Below are positions 20,584-31,019 of a stretch of DNA of 64,000 bases, one piece after another; position 1 is the first letter of the stretch, and every line of letters begins with the position of its first letter. The DNA is taken from assembly GCA_031002005.1 (NCBI GenBank), contig CM061918.1:39188947-39252946 (forward strand). Direction: 5' to 3'. A program made the position numbers and the translations under genes. The stretch comes from Vandiemenella viatica. Lineage: Eukaryota > Arthropoda > Insecta > Orthoptera > Morabidae. The notes under the pieces are model-generated. The model was not told the origin of the DNA. It did not search any database and saw nothing but the letters and a program-made list of their open reading frames with translations.

Positions 20584-22190
20584 ATGACATACAGAAAGGA
20601 CGACACCGACGGTGATCGAGCGAAGGGAGGAGTGGCTGTGTTTGTCCGAAACACTGTCCACTCCGAACCCGTTGCTCTCACCTCTAACCTACAAGCAGTG
20701 GCAGTGAAGATATACGGTCCTATTAAACTGACCGTCTGCTCCATTTATCTACCACCAAATACGCCCGTCGAGTATGACGAACTTACCGACATACTGCGGC
20801 AGCTTACTCGGCCATTCCTCCAACTAGGAGACTTTAACGCACATAGTGCGTTGTGGGGCTCGAACACCGATTGCCCCAGAGGCCGAGTGGTTGGTAGATT
20901 AATGGAGCAAGAGGACGTTTGTATCCTGAATACAGGACAAATGACCCACTTCACCACTGCTTCCGGTTCGTCCTCTGCCATTGATCTTTCGTTGTGCTCT
21001 CCTTCAATTGCAGACTCCGTGCAGTGGGAAGTGGATCGCGACCTCCGTGGAAGCGACCACTTCCTTATATGGATGCACGTGGGCGTTGAGGGTAGAGGAG
21101 GAAACACCCGACGCAAATGGAACGTCAGTAAAGCAGATTGGCAGCTCTTCTGCCGTTCTGTTTTGCTACAATGCCGCGAGAATATACACGACAAGGTGAG
21201 TCACTTCACAGAAGTGATTCACCACGCTGCTGATGTTTCCATGCCAAAAAGCTCCGGAACGCTGCGAAGGACGCCCGTCCCCTGGTGGAACGACGAATGT
21301 CGTTCCACTATCCAGGGTCGAGACGGGCGTTGCAGTCGTTTCAGGTTGAACCCAACAGCCGACAACCTGGCAGCGTTCCGTATAGCTAGAGCTAAGGCGC
21401 GTCGGGTTATTAAGGAGAGCAAGAAAAGATCATGGCAGAACATTGTGAGTACCATAAATCGTTCCACACCTTCATCGAAAGTATGGGAGTCTATCCGCCG
21501 TATATCTGGAAGGTACTCCCGCCCACCAGTATCTGGATTACTGGACCACGGACGTGTGATAACCGACGAACGAAGCATAGCCCAGCTGATGGCAGAGAAT
21601 TTCGCTGTCATCACTTCGTCTGCCATCTTGGACCTTCAGGTCCAGCAGCGAAAGACTGCTGCCGAAAGGCACACGCTGTGCTTTGATTCGTCGGACACAG
21701 AGGCGTATAACAGCCCGTTCTCATCCTGGGAGCTGGAGTCTGCACTAAACAGTGCTAATGATACCGCTCCAGGACCTGATATGATCCAGTACCAGATGCT
21801 GAGGCATCTTAGTAATGATGCTAAAAAGTACCTTCTAGATATTTTTAATCATATTTGGACCGGAGGTCACTTCCCCGACTCGTGGAAAGAAGCAACATTA
21901 ATTCCCATTTTAAAATCTGGCAAAGACAAATTGTAGCCAGGTAGTTATCGTAGTATTGCCTTGACTAGCTGCGTGGGGAAGACACTGGAGAGGATGGTGA
22001 ATCGCCGCCTCGTCTGGTGTCTTGAATCCCGTAATCTTCTGAGCCGCTTTCAGTGTGGATTCAGGAAGTTCCGTTCCACCTTGGACAACCTGATCCTTCT
22101 GGAGGCGGCAATACAGGATGCGTTCATCCGCAGCCTACACCTTGTGGGTGTTTTTTTCGATATTGAAAAGGCCTACGATACTACCTGGTG
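20584..22190 (+). pseudogene. I-like LINE ORF2: endonuclease and first part of RT
   Basis: The endonuclease part shows GGVAVFVRNTVHSE, LGDFNAHSALWGS (GDFN), AIDLSLCSPSI and RGSDHFLIW (SDH), which are active-site motifs of APE-type nucleases. The RT part shows APGPDMIQYQML and, past a TAG at 21934 that replaces one codon in the same frame, SYRSIALTSCVGKTLERMV, FQCGFRKFRSTLDNL and FFDIEKAYDTTW with the first catalytic Asp. A TGA at 22189 replaces the next codon, probably CGA (Arg) by transition. Just before 20584 a one-base shift separates the start HQPVLRGYDI from the open frame. Confidence 0.85.
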
Positions 22191-24130
22191 ACATGTTATT
22201 TTAAAACAGTTACATGAATGGGGTTTTAGGGGTAACCTGCCCCGTTTTTTAAAATCATTTTTATCTGGTCGTTGCTTCCGGTACCGAGTCGGTAGTGAAG
22301 TGTCTGATCTTTTTATTCAGGAAAACGGTGTTCCTCAGGGGTCAGTTTTAAGCGTGACCCTATTTGCTATCGCAATCAACAGCATATCTATGGTTATAAG
22401 GAGTCCCATTCGGTTCTCCTTATATGTGGACGATTTTTTAATTTTTATTGCGTCGTCCAGCCTGCGAAGCGCAGAGCGGCAGTTCAGTTGCAGCTCACGT
22501 TGAACAGGCTGGACGAATGGTCAGTGCACACCGGTTTTCGTTTCTCTGCTGAGAAAACCCGGTGTGTACTTTTTACTCGTAGTAGAACTCTTTTACTGGA
22601 GCCCCACCTTACCCTGAGGAACACCGTTTTACTGATACTGTTCGTTTTCTGGGCCTCATTTTTGACACAAGGCTCAACTGGCTACCGCATCTCAAAGATG
22701 TGAAAGCCAGAGCCTCAAAAGCTTTAAATATTTTAAAATGTCTATGTGGCAGGTCGTGGGGCGCTGACCGCTCATGCCTGCTACAGTTTTACAGAGCCTT
22801 TGTACGGTCGCGTCTGGAGTACGGTTGCATCGTTTACGGATCGACACGGGACAGTTATCTTCGGATACTGGATAGTTTCCACCATGCTGGTATTCGGCTC
22901 GCTACGGGTGCTTATCGCACCAGCCCGATTGTCAGCATTTGTGCTGACTCTGGCGAGCCATCGCTTACCATCCGCCGGCATCTCCTCATGGTGCGACACT
23001 ACCTAAACATTGCCATTACACCAGGCAGTCCCGTGCACGGTCTAGTTATGTATCCAGACTTTGAACGACTATACTCTAATCGCCATAGAGCGACTAAACC
23101 GTTCAGCTACTGTACAAGGGCTATTTTAGAGGAATATGGTTTCGAACTGCCCTCTTTTTATCACCAGGGTTGGAGTAAATCTCCACCCTGGCTTTTAAAG
23201 AGGCCCAGAATTATTTTAGATATGTCTCGGTATAACAAACTGTTTACCGCTGACAGGGTTTTTATTAATATATTTAGAGATATTTTAAACCAGTATCTCA
23301 CGTTTACCCCGGTATATACGAATGGGTCTAAGCAGGCTAACGGAGTTGGTTGCTCCATCGTGTTCCCTCGAGCGACATATACATTCAAACTTGACGGTAA
23401 GTGCAGCGTTTACACCGCCGAGTGCTACGCCATGTTGAAGTCACTCCAGCACATGAAAGTAACGCGCAATAAGTGTTTCATTATATGCTGTGATTCCCTC
23501 AGCTGTATTCAGGCCATAGGAACTATGTACCCAGCAGAGCGTCTAATCCAAGACATCCAGGACACCCTCCTTTCCCTCCAATCTCATGGAAAGGAGGTTT
23601 TATTCTGCTGGGTACCCGGCCATGTGGGAATCAGGGGGAACGAGGCAGCTGATGAAGCTGCCAAGTTAGCCTGCGACAAGGTCAGAACCGACTTTGAACC
23701 GGTCCCAAAGTCAGACCTTGCCTCGGCGGCGAAGAGATTTGTTTTTGATGTTTGGCAGAGGCAGTGGCTGGAAGTTGAGCATAATAAGCTCCGGCAGGTC
23801 AAATCGACCGTTCAGCCGTGGAGCAGCTCCTTCCAGTGGGCAAGGAGGGATGAGGTTCTCCTTACTCGCCTCCGTATAGGGCATTGTCCTCTGACTCATA
23901 GCTTCTTCTCCACCGAGAGGACCCTCCGGAATGTGATACTTGTGGTGTACCTTTGATGGTACGCCACATTTTAACCGAATGTGTTCTGTTTTTAGATTTA
24001 AGGGCAGACGTTGGCCTAGCCAACGATCTGTCCCTTATTTTAAACGATGACGGTGACAACGTGGCTAAGGTTTTAAAGTTTTGCAGCTTGGCCGGTCTTG
24101 TCCCAAAAATTTTGGGCAGATCGGCCTAGG
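22190..24130 (+). pseudogene. I-like LINE ORF2: RT active site, RNase H, zinc knuckle
   Basis: NGVPQGSVLSVTLF and FSLYVDDFLIF (RT active-site Asp pair) are at 22325-22445. A frameshift near 22490 and another near 22640 precede a long open frame (22700-23956). That frame holds the thumb region and an RNase H domain with VYTNGSK, YTAECYAMLK, CCDSLSCI and GNEAADEAAK, the last four blocks covering the usual D-E-D-D positions. The first of these is Asn instead of Asp. After a further frameshift near 23915 the zinc knuckle ECDTCGVPLMVRHILTEC follows, and the frame ends at about 24127. Confidence 0.85.
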
Positions 24131-24139
24131 ATTTAGATT

Positions 24140-24464
24140 GGATTGGTGGCCTTTTACAACCACCAATCCGTGTACTTTTTCTTTATTTGTGTCCCTGTTA
24201 ATTTGGCTGGCCCTTTTACAGCCAGCCGGTTAGTTGGTTGTTTTAAATTGGTTGGCCCTTTTACAGCCAACCAGTCAATATATGTGTTTTTTTACATTTT
24301 GTGGCCTTTCTACAGCCATAGTTTTAGATTCAAATATTATTTTGCCGTCTGTGTGGCCGATCTCTTTACAGTCGGCCATGCAGACGGTACATGTGTCAGA
24401 ATTTTAATATTTTTACTGTGCTGTCTCTGTCGCCGACCTCTCTACAGTCGGCCACAGGGACGGC
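24140..24464 (+). other. Array of six hairpins in the LINE 3' UTR
   Basis: Six successive perfect or near-perfect stem-loops. (1) 24140-24169, 10-bp stem. (2) 24205-24227, 7-bp stem. (3) 24249-24273, 8-bp stem. (4) about 24300-24320, 5-6 bp. (5) 24345-24387, 7+7 bp with a small internal loop. (6) 24420-24464, about 11+5 bp. The stems differ in sequence, yet the loops are CCTTTTACAA, CCTTTTACA(G), CCTTTTACA(G), CTTTCTACA(G), TCTCTTTACAG and CCTCTCTACAG. Paired changes in the stems with a fixed loop indicate selected RNA (or DNA) structure. Confidence 0.85.
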
Positions 24465-24497
24465 AATTTCGCCACGTTGTCACGCCAGGTATTAGTT

Positions 24498-24553
24498 AGG
24501 GCGCTAATAACCTCGATGTTGACGTGCCCTAAATCCCGAACAACAACAACAAC
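24498..24553 (+). other. Terminal hairpin and CAA tail of the I-like LINE
   Basis: AGGGCGC (24498-24504) pairs with GTGCCCT (24524-24530), followed by AAATCCCGAA and (CAA)n. The same tail stands alone at 42540-42597. In LINEs such a 3' hairpin plus simple repeat is a plausible recognition site for the element's own RT. Confidence 0.75.
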
Positions 24554-24563
24554 AAAACACTTT

Positions 24564-25265
24564 TTAACCGGTCTAACTGTATAAGTCTTTCTAGAATTTT
24601 AGTATGTTTGTACCAGAAGAAATTATGTTTATCTCACCCCATCGTTTGATTTCAAATACTGCTTCAAACCCATGGTTTCATGAAGTTTACAGTACAAGTT
24701 TATGTGATAAATTATAATACCAGTGTTTTATGATTTAAATTACTTTAAACTCTTTCCTATGATTTCTTTAGAACAAGATCCATTAACTAGAAGCTGTTTT
24801 ATTATTATGAAGGATTCTTAAAGTGTCGAAATGTGTTCGTTATGGAGAAATTACTTCATAACAAAATATTGCATATAGCGTAATTGATTATGCTCTACTA
24901 CAGCTGTTTAGGTATGTTTAAAGCTTGATTTTTACTATTTAGAGTTGATTTAGTATCTGTATAGACTGATTAGTTAACTTTGTGACTTTAATTTGCTGCA
25001 TATATGGCTGAAAGGCCGCGGTATCAGGTACTTCAAGTTATGCCCATTCTACTATAAACAAACTTCTAAGATACCTTAAAATAAGCCAGGGACGAGCAGC
25101 TTTTGCCACAACAAGTTATTAGGTCCCACAGCCAGTACCACATTCTGTTCAGAAGTTTCCATATCTACTTTATCAACAGATAGTACGTTAAACATCAGAA
25201 CTGTAACAGTGAATGAGACTGTACCTCACAGAAAGGAGAATCTCGGATGTAACTAAGACTGACAA
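24564..25265. other. Intron; possible continuation of unit 2
   Basis: No gene seen in 24564-25060. From about 25080 to 25250 the sequence resembles the decayed large exon of unit 1 and the real exon 4: GGTCCCACAGCCAGTACCAC and CAGAAGTTTCCATATC match GTTCCACAGGCGGTACCAC and CAGAGGTTTCCACGTC. Stops in frame. Confidence 0.45.
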
Positions 25266-25269
25266 ACAC

Positions 25270-25720
25270 AACATGGGCCGGAGGTGTTATAAAGAAATTA
25301 AATTTTATGGATAAGTAACCAGCATGGAAAGTAAAATTGGTTAGAATTCTTTATAAGGCAATCTTTATGAAGATTGGATCATCAAGGTCAATGTGCAAGT
25401 AAGAAGTAAATTTGTGGAGGTTGTTAAAGTATTTGCCTCACAAACAGGACGTACAGAGAGAAAAGAAAGTTTGAGAGAGATACTTTGGAATCACCTAAAT
25501 TGAAGTAACCTGCTAATAATGGCAAATATCAGTTGAAAAGGATTTGAATATTTAGTGGTAATAGAGGACTAGGAATTTTTTTTTTTTTTTCAGAATTTTG
25601 TACAAGGAGTGACTTGATCAATGGGAAATTTCTAGCATAAGAAAGAAGAAATCAATCAAATCACTTTACGTAAAGCTGATTGTTCAGGGGCTTCTGTATT
25701 GTTTTAAGATCTCACATTTA
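25270..25720 (+). pseudogene. LINE endonuclease relic (RTE-like)
   Basis: Aligned with 13030-13480: VEVVKVFASQTGRT at 25410, then the AAGTAACCTGCTAATAATGGC block and the CTAGCATAAGAAAGAAGAAAT block, both with counterparts there. Too broken to translate. Confidence 0.4.
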
Positions 25721-26045
25721 GGACAGCTTTGCCATTTGCTTTCCTGAAATTTCTCCTGGCAAACGATGTGGCATGTCATTTGTGATGGGTCTGATCCACA
25801 GTTCTCTTCCAGATTTAATGATCTCATCATTAATGAGGGGAAAATTCGACCTTTTTTATTTTCCCTACCCCTGCCCCCCCCCCCTCCCCTCCTTTATCCT
25901 CCTAAAAGAAATTATAATATTTTTTCTGTGTGGTACAATTTTGAGATTTATACATTCAATATTTACTCTGTTATTTGTATCATATTAATGAGCAGATCAA
26001 TAATGTCTGTGAATTAATTGTTTTACAGTGATCAATGTTTTTCAG

Positions 26046-26117
26046 GTTTGAAGGATGTATGCTTGTCCATGTGGAAAATATCCCAAAAATTCTTACACCA
26101 ACCCTACCTCAATCATA
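26046..26117 (+). pseudogene. Small exon of unit 3, probably not used
   Basis: Exactly 72 bp, like exon 2, between TTTTTCAG and GTATGTGAA. The frame is open (FEGCMLVHVENIPKIL, then TPTLPQS), but RPNLV is lost. Splicing it to exon 4 joins TA with G to make TAG, a stop. Skipping it keeps the reading frame, because both flanking joints are in the same phase. I infer it is a dying exon, or one whose use would truncate the protein. Confidence 0.55.
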
Positions 26118-26484
26118 GTATGTGAATTGTTGGTTGAACTATACATTTCCTTTATTTGTCTCAAGTTATTTTTTTAACAATGTTCTTTCACAGGTATTAG
26201 ATAATTATTAATCTGGGTTAATAGTAAACTGCTTCTACTTCAATATTGTAATACACTCATTGTATGATGTGGTGTTGTCATTCACCTTTCTTCAGGTTCT
26301 AAAAAAAATTGATAGAATTGAGAGAATGATTTCCATATATAATAAGTAATTTAAATGTGTAGTCCCAACAGAATTTCAGAGTAGAACATGTTCCGTTTTA
26401 TAATGTTTGTGTAATTAAATTCTGTTGGTACTGTTTGAGCTATCAAATTGAATGAATTGAAGTGATCGACGATCATTTTTGCAG

Positions 26485-26864
26485 GCCTCAGAATGCTAAC
26501 CTCCTGAAACTGCAATTAGCCGCCAAAAAGAAAAAAGACAAGGCTGGAATAGAACCAGGCATGGGAGGTCAGCCTACACCACAACGGTTTCCTCCACCCA
26601 AACAGGTTCCACAGGCGGTACCACGTCCAGCTCAGAGGTTTCCACGTCCACCTAATCAACAGATGCGGGCTCCTCGACCACCTGTCCAACGACAGCAGAT
26701 TCCAACACAAGTGCCACGTCCTGTCCAACAGCAAATGCCAACACCAAAGCCGGCACCAAATCCTTTTCAGCCGATGCAACTAAATGTCCAACCTGTACAG
26801 CTTCCAAAACCCCAGCCAGCACCTTCTCAAGTAAAGAACGTGAGGCTTCCACAAAGACAAAGAG
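26485..26864 (+). CDS. Host gene, exon 4 (Pro/Gln-rich)
   Basis: A 380-bp exon after TTTTTGCAG, ending before GTAATG. It encodes about 126 residues: PQNANLLKLQLAAKKKKDK (a basic, helix-like start), AGIEPGMGGQ, then a long low-complexity tract of Pro, Gln, Arg and Val with PRPAQRFPRPP, QVPRPVQQQMP and QPVQLPKPQPAP. The joint to exon 5 makes GCA (Ala). This composition suits a disordered linker or matrix-type protein; there is no recognised domain. The antisense strand is open by chance, because CCN/CAN codons rarely give stops in reverse. Confidence 0.75.
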
Positions 26865-27335
26865 GTAATGTGAATATCATTCCAGAATTTACTGATTGTG
26901 TTGTCTCGGTTTATAATGTGCTGGTATGGTACTCTTCCAAAGTAGTACAATAGCAGATTGGTAGTAAGCCATAGTCAAACAGTCATAATAAAGTTTATCT
27001 AAAGAATTTATTTTAAATAAATAGCAACTGGCTTCAAGAGATATTGAAACCGATTATAAAGTTCATCAGTCACTTTGAAGTCAGGCTGCGTGTTATCCTG
27101 ACTGACTCTTGCATTGTATAGTTTTTTTCTTTGATCATTATTAAAGAAATTATACATTTAACTTATATTTTTAATTTAATATTACACTTTTGGAAAGTAA
27201 TTTTATGTCTTACTTCTTTATTCAAAAAACTTATGCAACATAACCTTTCATTAAGTTCTGGAGTAACCTTGCCACTACTGGTTTCATTTTTATTGGGTAC
27301 TGTTTATTCACTTTAAGTTGGCAGAGGTCACTGAG

Positions 27336-28388
27336 CAGTGGTAGATCTATGAATTTTCCAAGCTGGTGAAAAAAGTTTGAGAGTGCCGCCCCCTTCAGGT
27401 ATAACTTTGCCACCCTGGGTAGTATAGCTAAAATAAAAAACAGAAGGTCACCACCATATGAATTTTTCCATTCCTTCAAATACAATTTTGTTGCCCTCTA
27501 TAGTTGTCTCTCAGGGCTGTGATAGAATGAATTTGCCATTTGCCACCACTTCAAATTGTGGTGGACGAGCAAACTTTTTTTTTTCTTCTCGTGCTGTCCG
27601 CCTTGCCACCTCTGAAGAGGAATGCATATACTCGTGGGTAACCACTTTGTCATGTGAGGCTTAGCACTATAAATAAAACTCCCAGTAGAGGTATTTACAT
27701 ATTTACACTTTAATACCTCAATTATGTACATCAAGGCTCCTCCTAGCTCTTCCCATAAATTCTCAGGCTATCATTCTCTTCTCTGACTTTAATCCCTGCT
27801 GACTACATTGCTTATGGCTCACTGGATTTCTCCCACCTGTGTTCTGATTGTGAAGTCTCCTGGCGGCATCACTCGTAGTCTCCAACTGACTTCATCGATG
27901 ACGATCAAGATGATCAAGATGACCAAAATGACGACCACGACGACGACCTCTCCTCAGCCCCTGCAGTCCGGTTTTGTGTCGTCCTCCCCTCCTTGACACT
28001 CGTAGGAGGGGGTGCCCTCCAGCCAATCAGAATCACTCCTATCATACCAGCTCTCTCCACATAACGTCATGCTAACTCCTAATTTCGCTGACAATCTGTT
28101 CTACTTTGGAGGCATTGCTACCCTCCTTGCTTACATTTCACAGCCTCTAACTTGTTTAATTCTGTGTCGTAAAGCGCCCTGGTTTCGACTCTGCTATATG
28201 CAATCCCCTTCACCTAGCAGTAGTAACTTTTCATAGAATTGTAGCCTAAAATTCCGTGTTCAGCCACAACAAAATGTAATTTTGCCACCACTTCAAACAT
28301 GTTTTTTCCACCCCCCTTCAAAGTAACCACCTGGGGCAAGTTCTCTGGTTTGCCACCACTCTGTCCCACCTTCCTAGATCCAGCACTG
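27336..28388. mobile_element. Non-autonomous hAT element, 1.05 kb
   Basis: CAGTGGTAGATCTATGAATT at the left end matches, inverted, CTAGATCCAGCACTG at the right. The flanks TCACTGAG (27328-27335) and TCACTAAG (28389-28396) are an 8-bp duplication with one mismatch, the hAT signature. Inside are repeated TTTGCCACCACTTCAAA-like blocks and no transposase. The same type of terminus is seen in the MITE at 32999-33279. Confidence 0.8.
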
Positions 28389-28744
28389 TCACTAAGATGT
28401 CATGATGGTGCCTGGAGTCTGAAAAGAGTTTACCTGGTATGGCTCCTGGTGGTGAGAGAAATTTTTATGATTTGGTACTAGTCCAGTAAAGTGGGGTACA
28501 GTTCCTAATTGTCAGACTGTGCCAAAGCTGAATGCTGAAACCTACCCATAAAATATATGGAGTAAGATCATCCGGCATTGTTGATGGTGATTTGTCTGTT
28601 GGTTGGGGAAATAAAACTTAGTACTTTATTGATATCTTTCAAAAAGGATAATCCTGAGTAGACTGCACTGGGTTTCATCCTCTCGCTTCATCTTCCAATT
28701 ACAACTCAAACAGTATATTATACTAAACACATATTTGTCAAGAT

Positions 28745-28985
28745 AAACAAAACACTGTTCATACTTAACTTAGTCCACAACCCGAAGGTTGGTTGGATGC
28801 TCCCGAAAGAGGCTTACTAAGCCATTGTGTCAGAGGTAGGACGGCCAGTTCCTTTCCTCCGAGACCTACAGTTTAACATGGAATCCGAACCTCTGTGGAA
28901 GGTAATGGGAAACTGCCCGAAGGTTCTTTGGGAAGTTGCTGTGGGTAGTAAAACTCCCCATAGAAACCATTAATGTATGTTAATA
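28745..28985 (-). mobile_element. SINE, partial
   Basis: It shares with 45640-45780 the blocks GTCCACAACCCGAAGGTTGG, TCAGAGGTAGGACGGCCAGT and GACCTACAGTTTAAC. The tRNA-like head found in the other copy is absent. Orientation is taken from that copy. Confidence 0.7.
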
Positions 28986-29229
28986 ACATTTTACAAACAT
29001 TCTTAAAAGAAAATGTCAGAGACAGACAGAATGGAACTGGAGTTTTAAACTGTCATCACTGAACTGCTTCATTGCTCAACTATACCCTACTCTTGTTGCA
29101 ACTAGTTCAGTACGTAAGCAGCGTCAGATTCTTTAGAACATCTCCTCTCAAGAATGACTGAATGTGGAATGCTGTTAGTTTGTTACTGTACTCTTGTGGT
29201 AGAATATTATATAGTTTAAAAATAAGGAA

Positions 29230-30180
29230 TGATGGGGAAAGTAGACCTGTCACTTACTGAGATATGAAGGCAGGAGGGCAGTGATAAAAATATTTTACAA
29301 TATTTTAGTATGAAACATTGTTCATGTAATATTTGGATTTTTCAGGAGTGTTGTGTTATTTATTTGCTTACCTAAGCTTTCGTCTGACATGCTGTTGCCT
29401 TCATCAGAGATGCTATGTTCATTTAGCAAAGAGTGCCAAACATTACAGAGTACTGAACTGCTGCCTCCTTTACCCATTGAGGCCACCACTAATCTTCTCT
29501 TCTCAGCAGCCTTATATCTTAAAATTTTATAGCATGCTCAGTGTTGATGGCATGGCGAACTTCAGTGGATTTGTCTCTGTTGTTTTGTTTATAGTGGCAG
29601 ATACGATCTTTAAGTCTATAGCCCACAGTGTAACCTGTTTGTTTATACACTGCCACAACTGCAGGGGATTTCATAAACACCTGTTAGCTGGTGTAGGTGT
29701 AAGCAATCTTTTACCCTGGTTAATGATTGACCAAGCTTGCAGTGAGCCTTATAAACTGTTCAAATGTCCATCTACTACATCAGTCCGGTCTGTGATACCT
29801 TGTATGTGGGAAAGAATTGTGAATTTCATTGAGAAATTATTGTCATGGGGAGTGTCTTGGGGTTGATGTCTGCCATGAGTTTGTTAGTTCTTAAAACCCT
29901 TCCAATGTCAGATTTATAGTAGACGTTGACTCAGAAGATTCTTATGAGAGTCTCTATTTCTTCCATGTGACTTTACAAATCACATACTGTCCGTAATCTT
30001 TAGCTCAGTTACATGAGTATGCCCATATTTGTTGCTAGATGGACAAAGGTGTTGTTAGTGTACCATATCAGCTTTGCAGGTTTTAGGCATACTTTGCTAA
30101 TCACCTCTGTTTCGAATGCTTCCATGGGTGAAGATGGTGAGCTCATTCCTGCCCCTTCAACTTGAGCATATAGTTGAATA
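29230..30180 (-). mobile_element. PLE of a second family (GIY-YIG fragment)
   Basis: The reverse complement of about 29700-29520 reads GVYEIPCSCGSVYKQTGYTV and later RHAINTEHAIKF. This is the start of a GIY-YIG domain with Tyr-to-Lys at the second motif (VYIG is expected, VYKQ seen). The upstream part to 30180 is degraded, with HKNLL-like pieces. A terminal-repeat-like piece follows at 29335-29230 (minus strand). It differs from the 32-39 kb family. Confidence 0.6.
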
Positions 30181-30199
30181 CTGTATGGAAAAATAGTTG

Positions 30200-30600
30200 A
30201 CTTAAGGCAAAATTCAGTGAGGTCAGCACATTCAGTAGAAAATTAACGTGGAAAAAGTTTGACATATATAACCGAAATGGCTTTGTCTACCACCACTTAG
30301 TAAATAGTGGCAAGTCTTGTCTAAAATTAAAGACTCAAATAATGGAAATCACTCAAGTATTTTCCCCATTAGTATGATGTAAAGGGAATGAAAATAACAG
30401 GGACTTCTTAATCGCCTAACAGAGAAAACCAGCAAATAACAGCAGATATCTGTGTCCATTGATCACAGTAGAAAAAGATTTGGGTAAACAACGGGATCAG
30501 AGAATTTGGAAAATCAAAATAATGTGGGAGATAGTTTGTTGGAATTCTGTAAAAGGAATAGCTTTATCATTGAGGAATACTGGTTTCTATTTAAAAAATA
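30200..30600 (+). pseudogene. LINE endonuclease relic (RTE-like)
   Basis: MEITQVFSPLV near 30338 corresponds to IIQVYAP, and the following block parallels the relic at 13030-13480 (GATCACAGTAGAAAAAGATT, TTTGTTGGAATTCTGTAAAA). Broken throughout. It probably belongs with the RT relic at 31880-32260. Confidence 0.5.
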
Positions 30601-31019
30601 AAAAATAAAAAATAAATAAAATGTTAATTGGTCTAGGGCATCAATGGTGAACTGTGTGCTAGTAGATGCAAGTGAGGAAAATAGTTACAGACATCAAATT
30701 AATAGTTGAGTTAGCAATGGAACAAAGACGTAAGGTATGAAAGAGCTAGAGCCCAGGATGAAGTACTGAGGAATTATTTGGAAGCTTGAGCCAACAGTGG
30801 AACTGAGGACTATGAGGGAAGAATATGAGGACTTGAAAAGGATAGTGGTACATGTTAGGCGCAAGACGTGCATTGGGGCTGCAACACATTGCCTAAACTG
30901 TGAACATAAGTTCATAACCTGTGTAGCCTTCTGGTACCTTAATTTGTAATAAAGCAGTCACCACGGATTTGTATTATAAACCTCAAACATGAAGAGTATA
31001 ACTAAATAAGTTCTCTTGA

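Larger units (their letters stand above)
20553..24553 (+). mobile_element. I-like LINE, 5'-truncated, 4.0 kb
   Basis: Flanked by AAAACACTTT on both sides (20543-20552 and 24554-24563), so both ends are defined. The element begins inside the endonuclease (HQPVLRGYDI), so it is 5'-truncated. It holds the rest of the endonuclease, an RT, an RNase H domain, a C-terminal zinc knuckle, a structured 3' UTR and a CAA-rich tail. RT plus RNase H in one ORF fits the I clade and relatives. The coding part has few lesions (two nonsense codons and about four frameshifts), so the copy is fairly recent. It lies within the mariner-like element, which is therefore older. Confidence 0.85.
25690..26865 (+). repeat. 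Intragenic duplicated unit 3
   Basis: The third copy of the exon-intron unit. Here the large exon (26485-26864) is intact while the small one (26046-26117) has drifted. The intron between them keeps the GTCCCAACAGAATTTCAGAGT block at 26361. Confidence 0.7.

Noticed and set aside
20745..21626. Minus-strand frames of 135-149 codons
   Set aside because: Shadows of the I-like LINE endonuclease on the opposite strand.
26516..26852. Open frames antisense to the Pro/Gln-rich exon
   Set aside because: CCN and CAN codons rarely give stops on the other strand; the + strand has the splice sites and fits the gene.
29333..29866. 177-codon + strand open frame
   Set aside because: It is antisense to a PLE GIY-YIG fragment and has no motif or splice support of its own.
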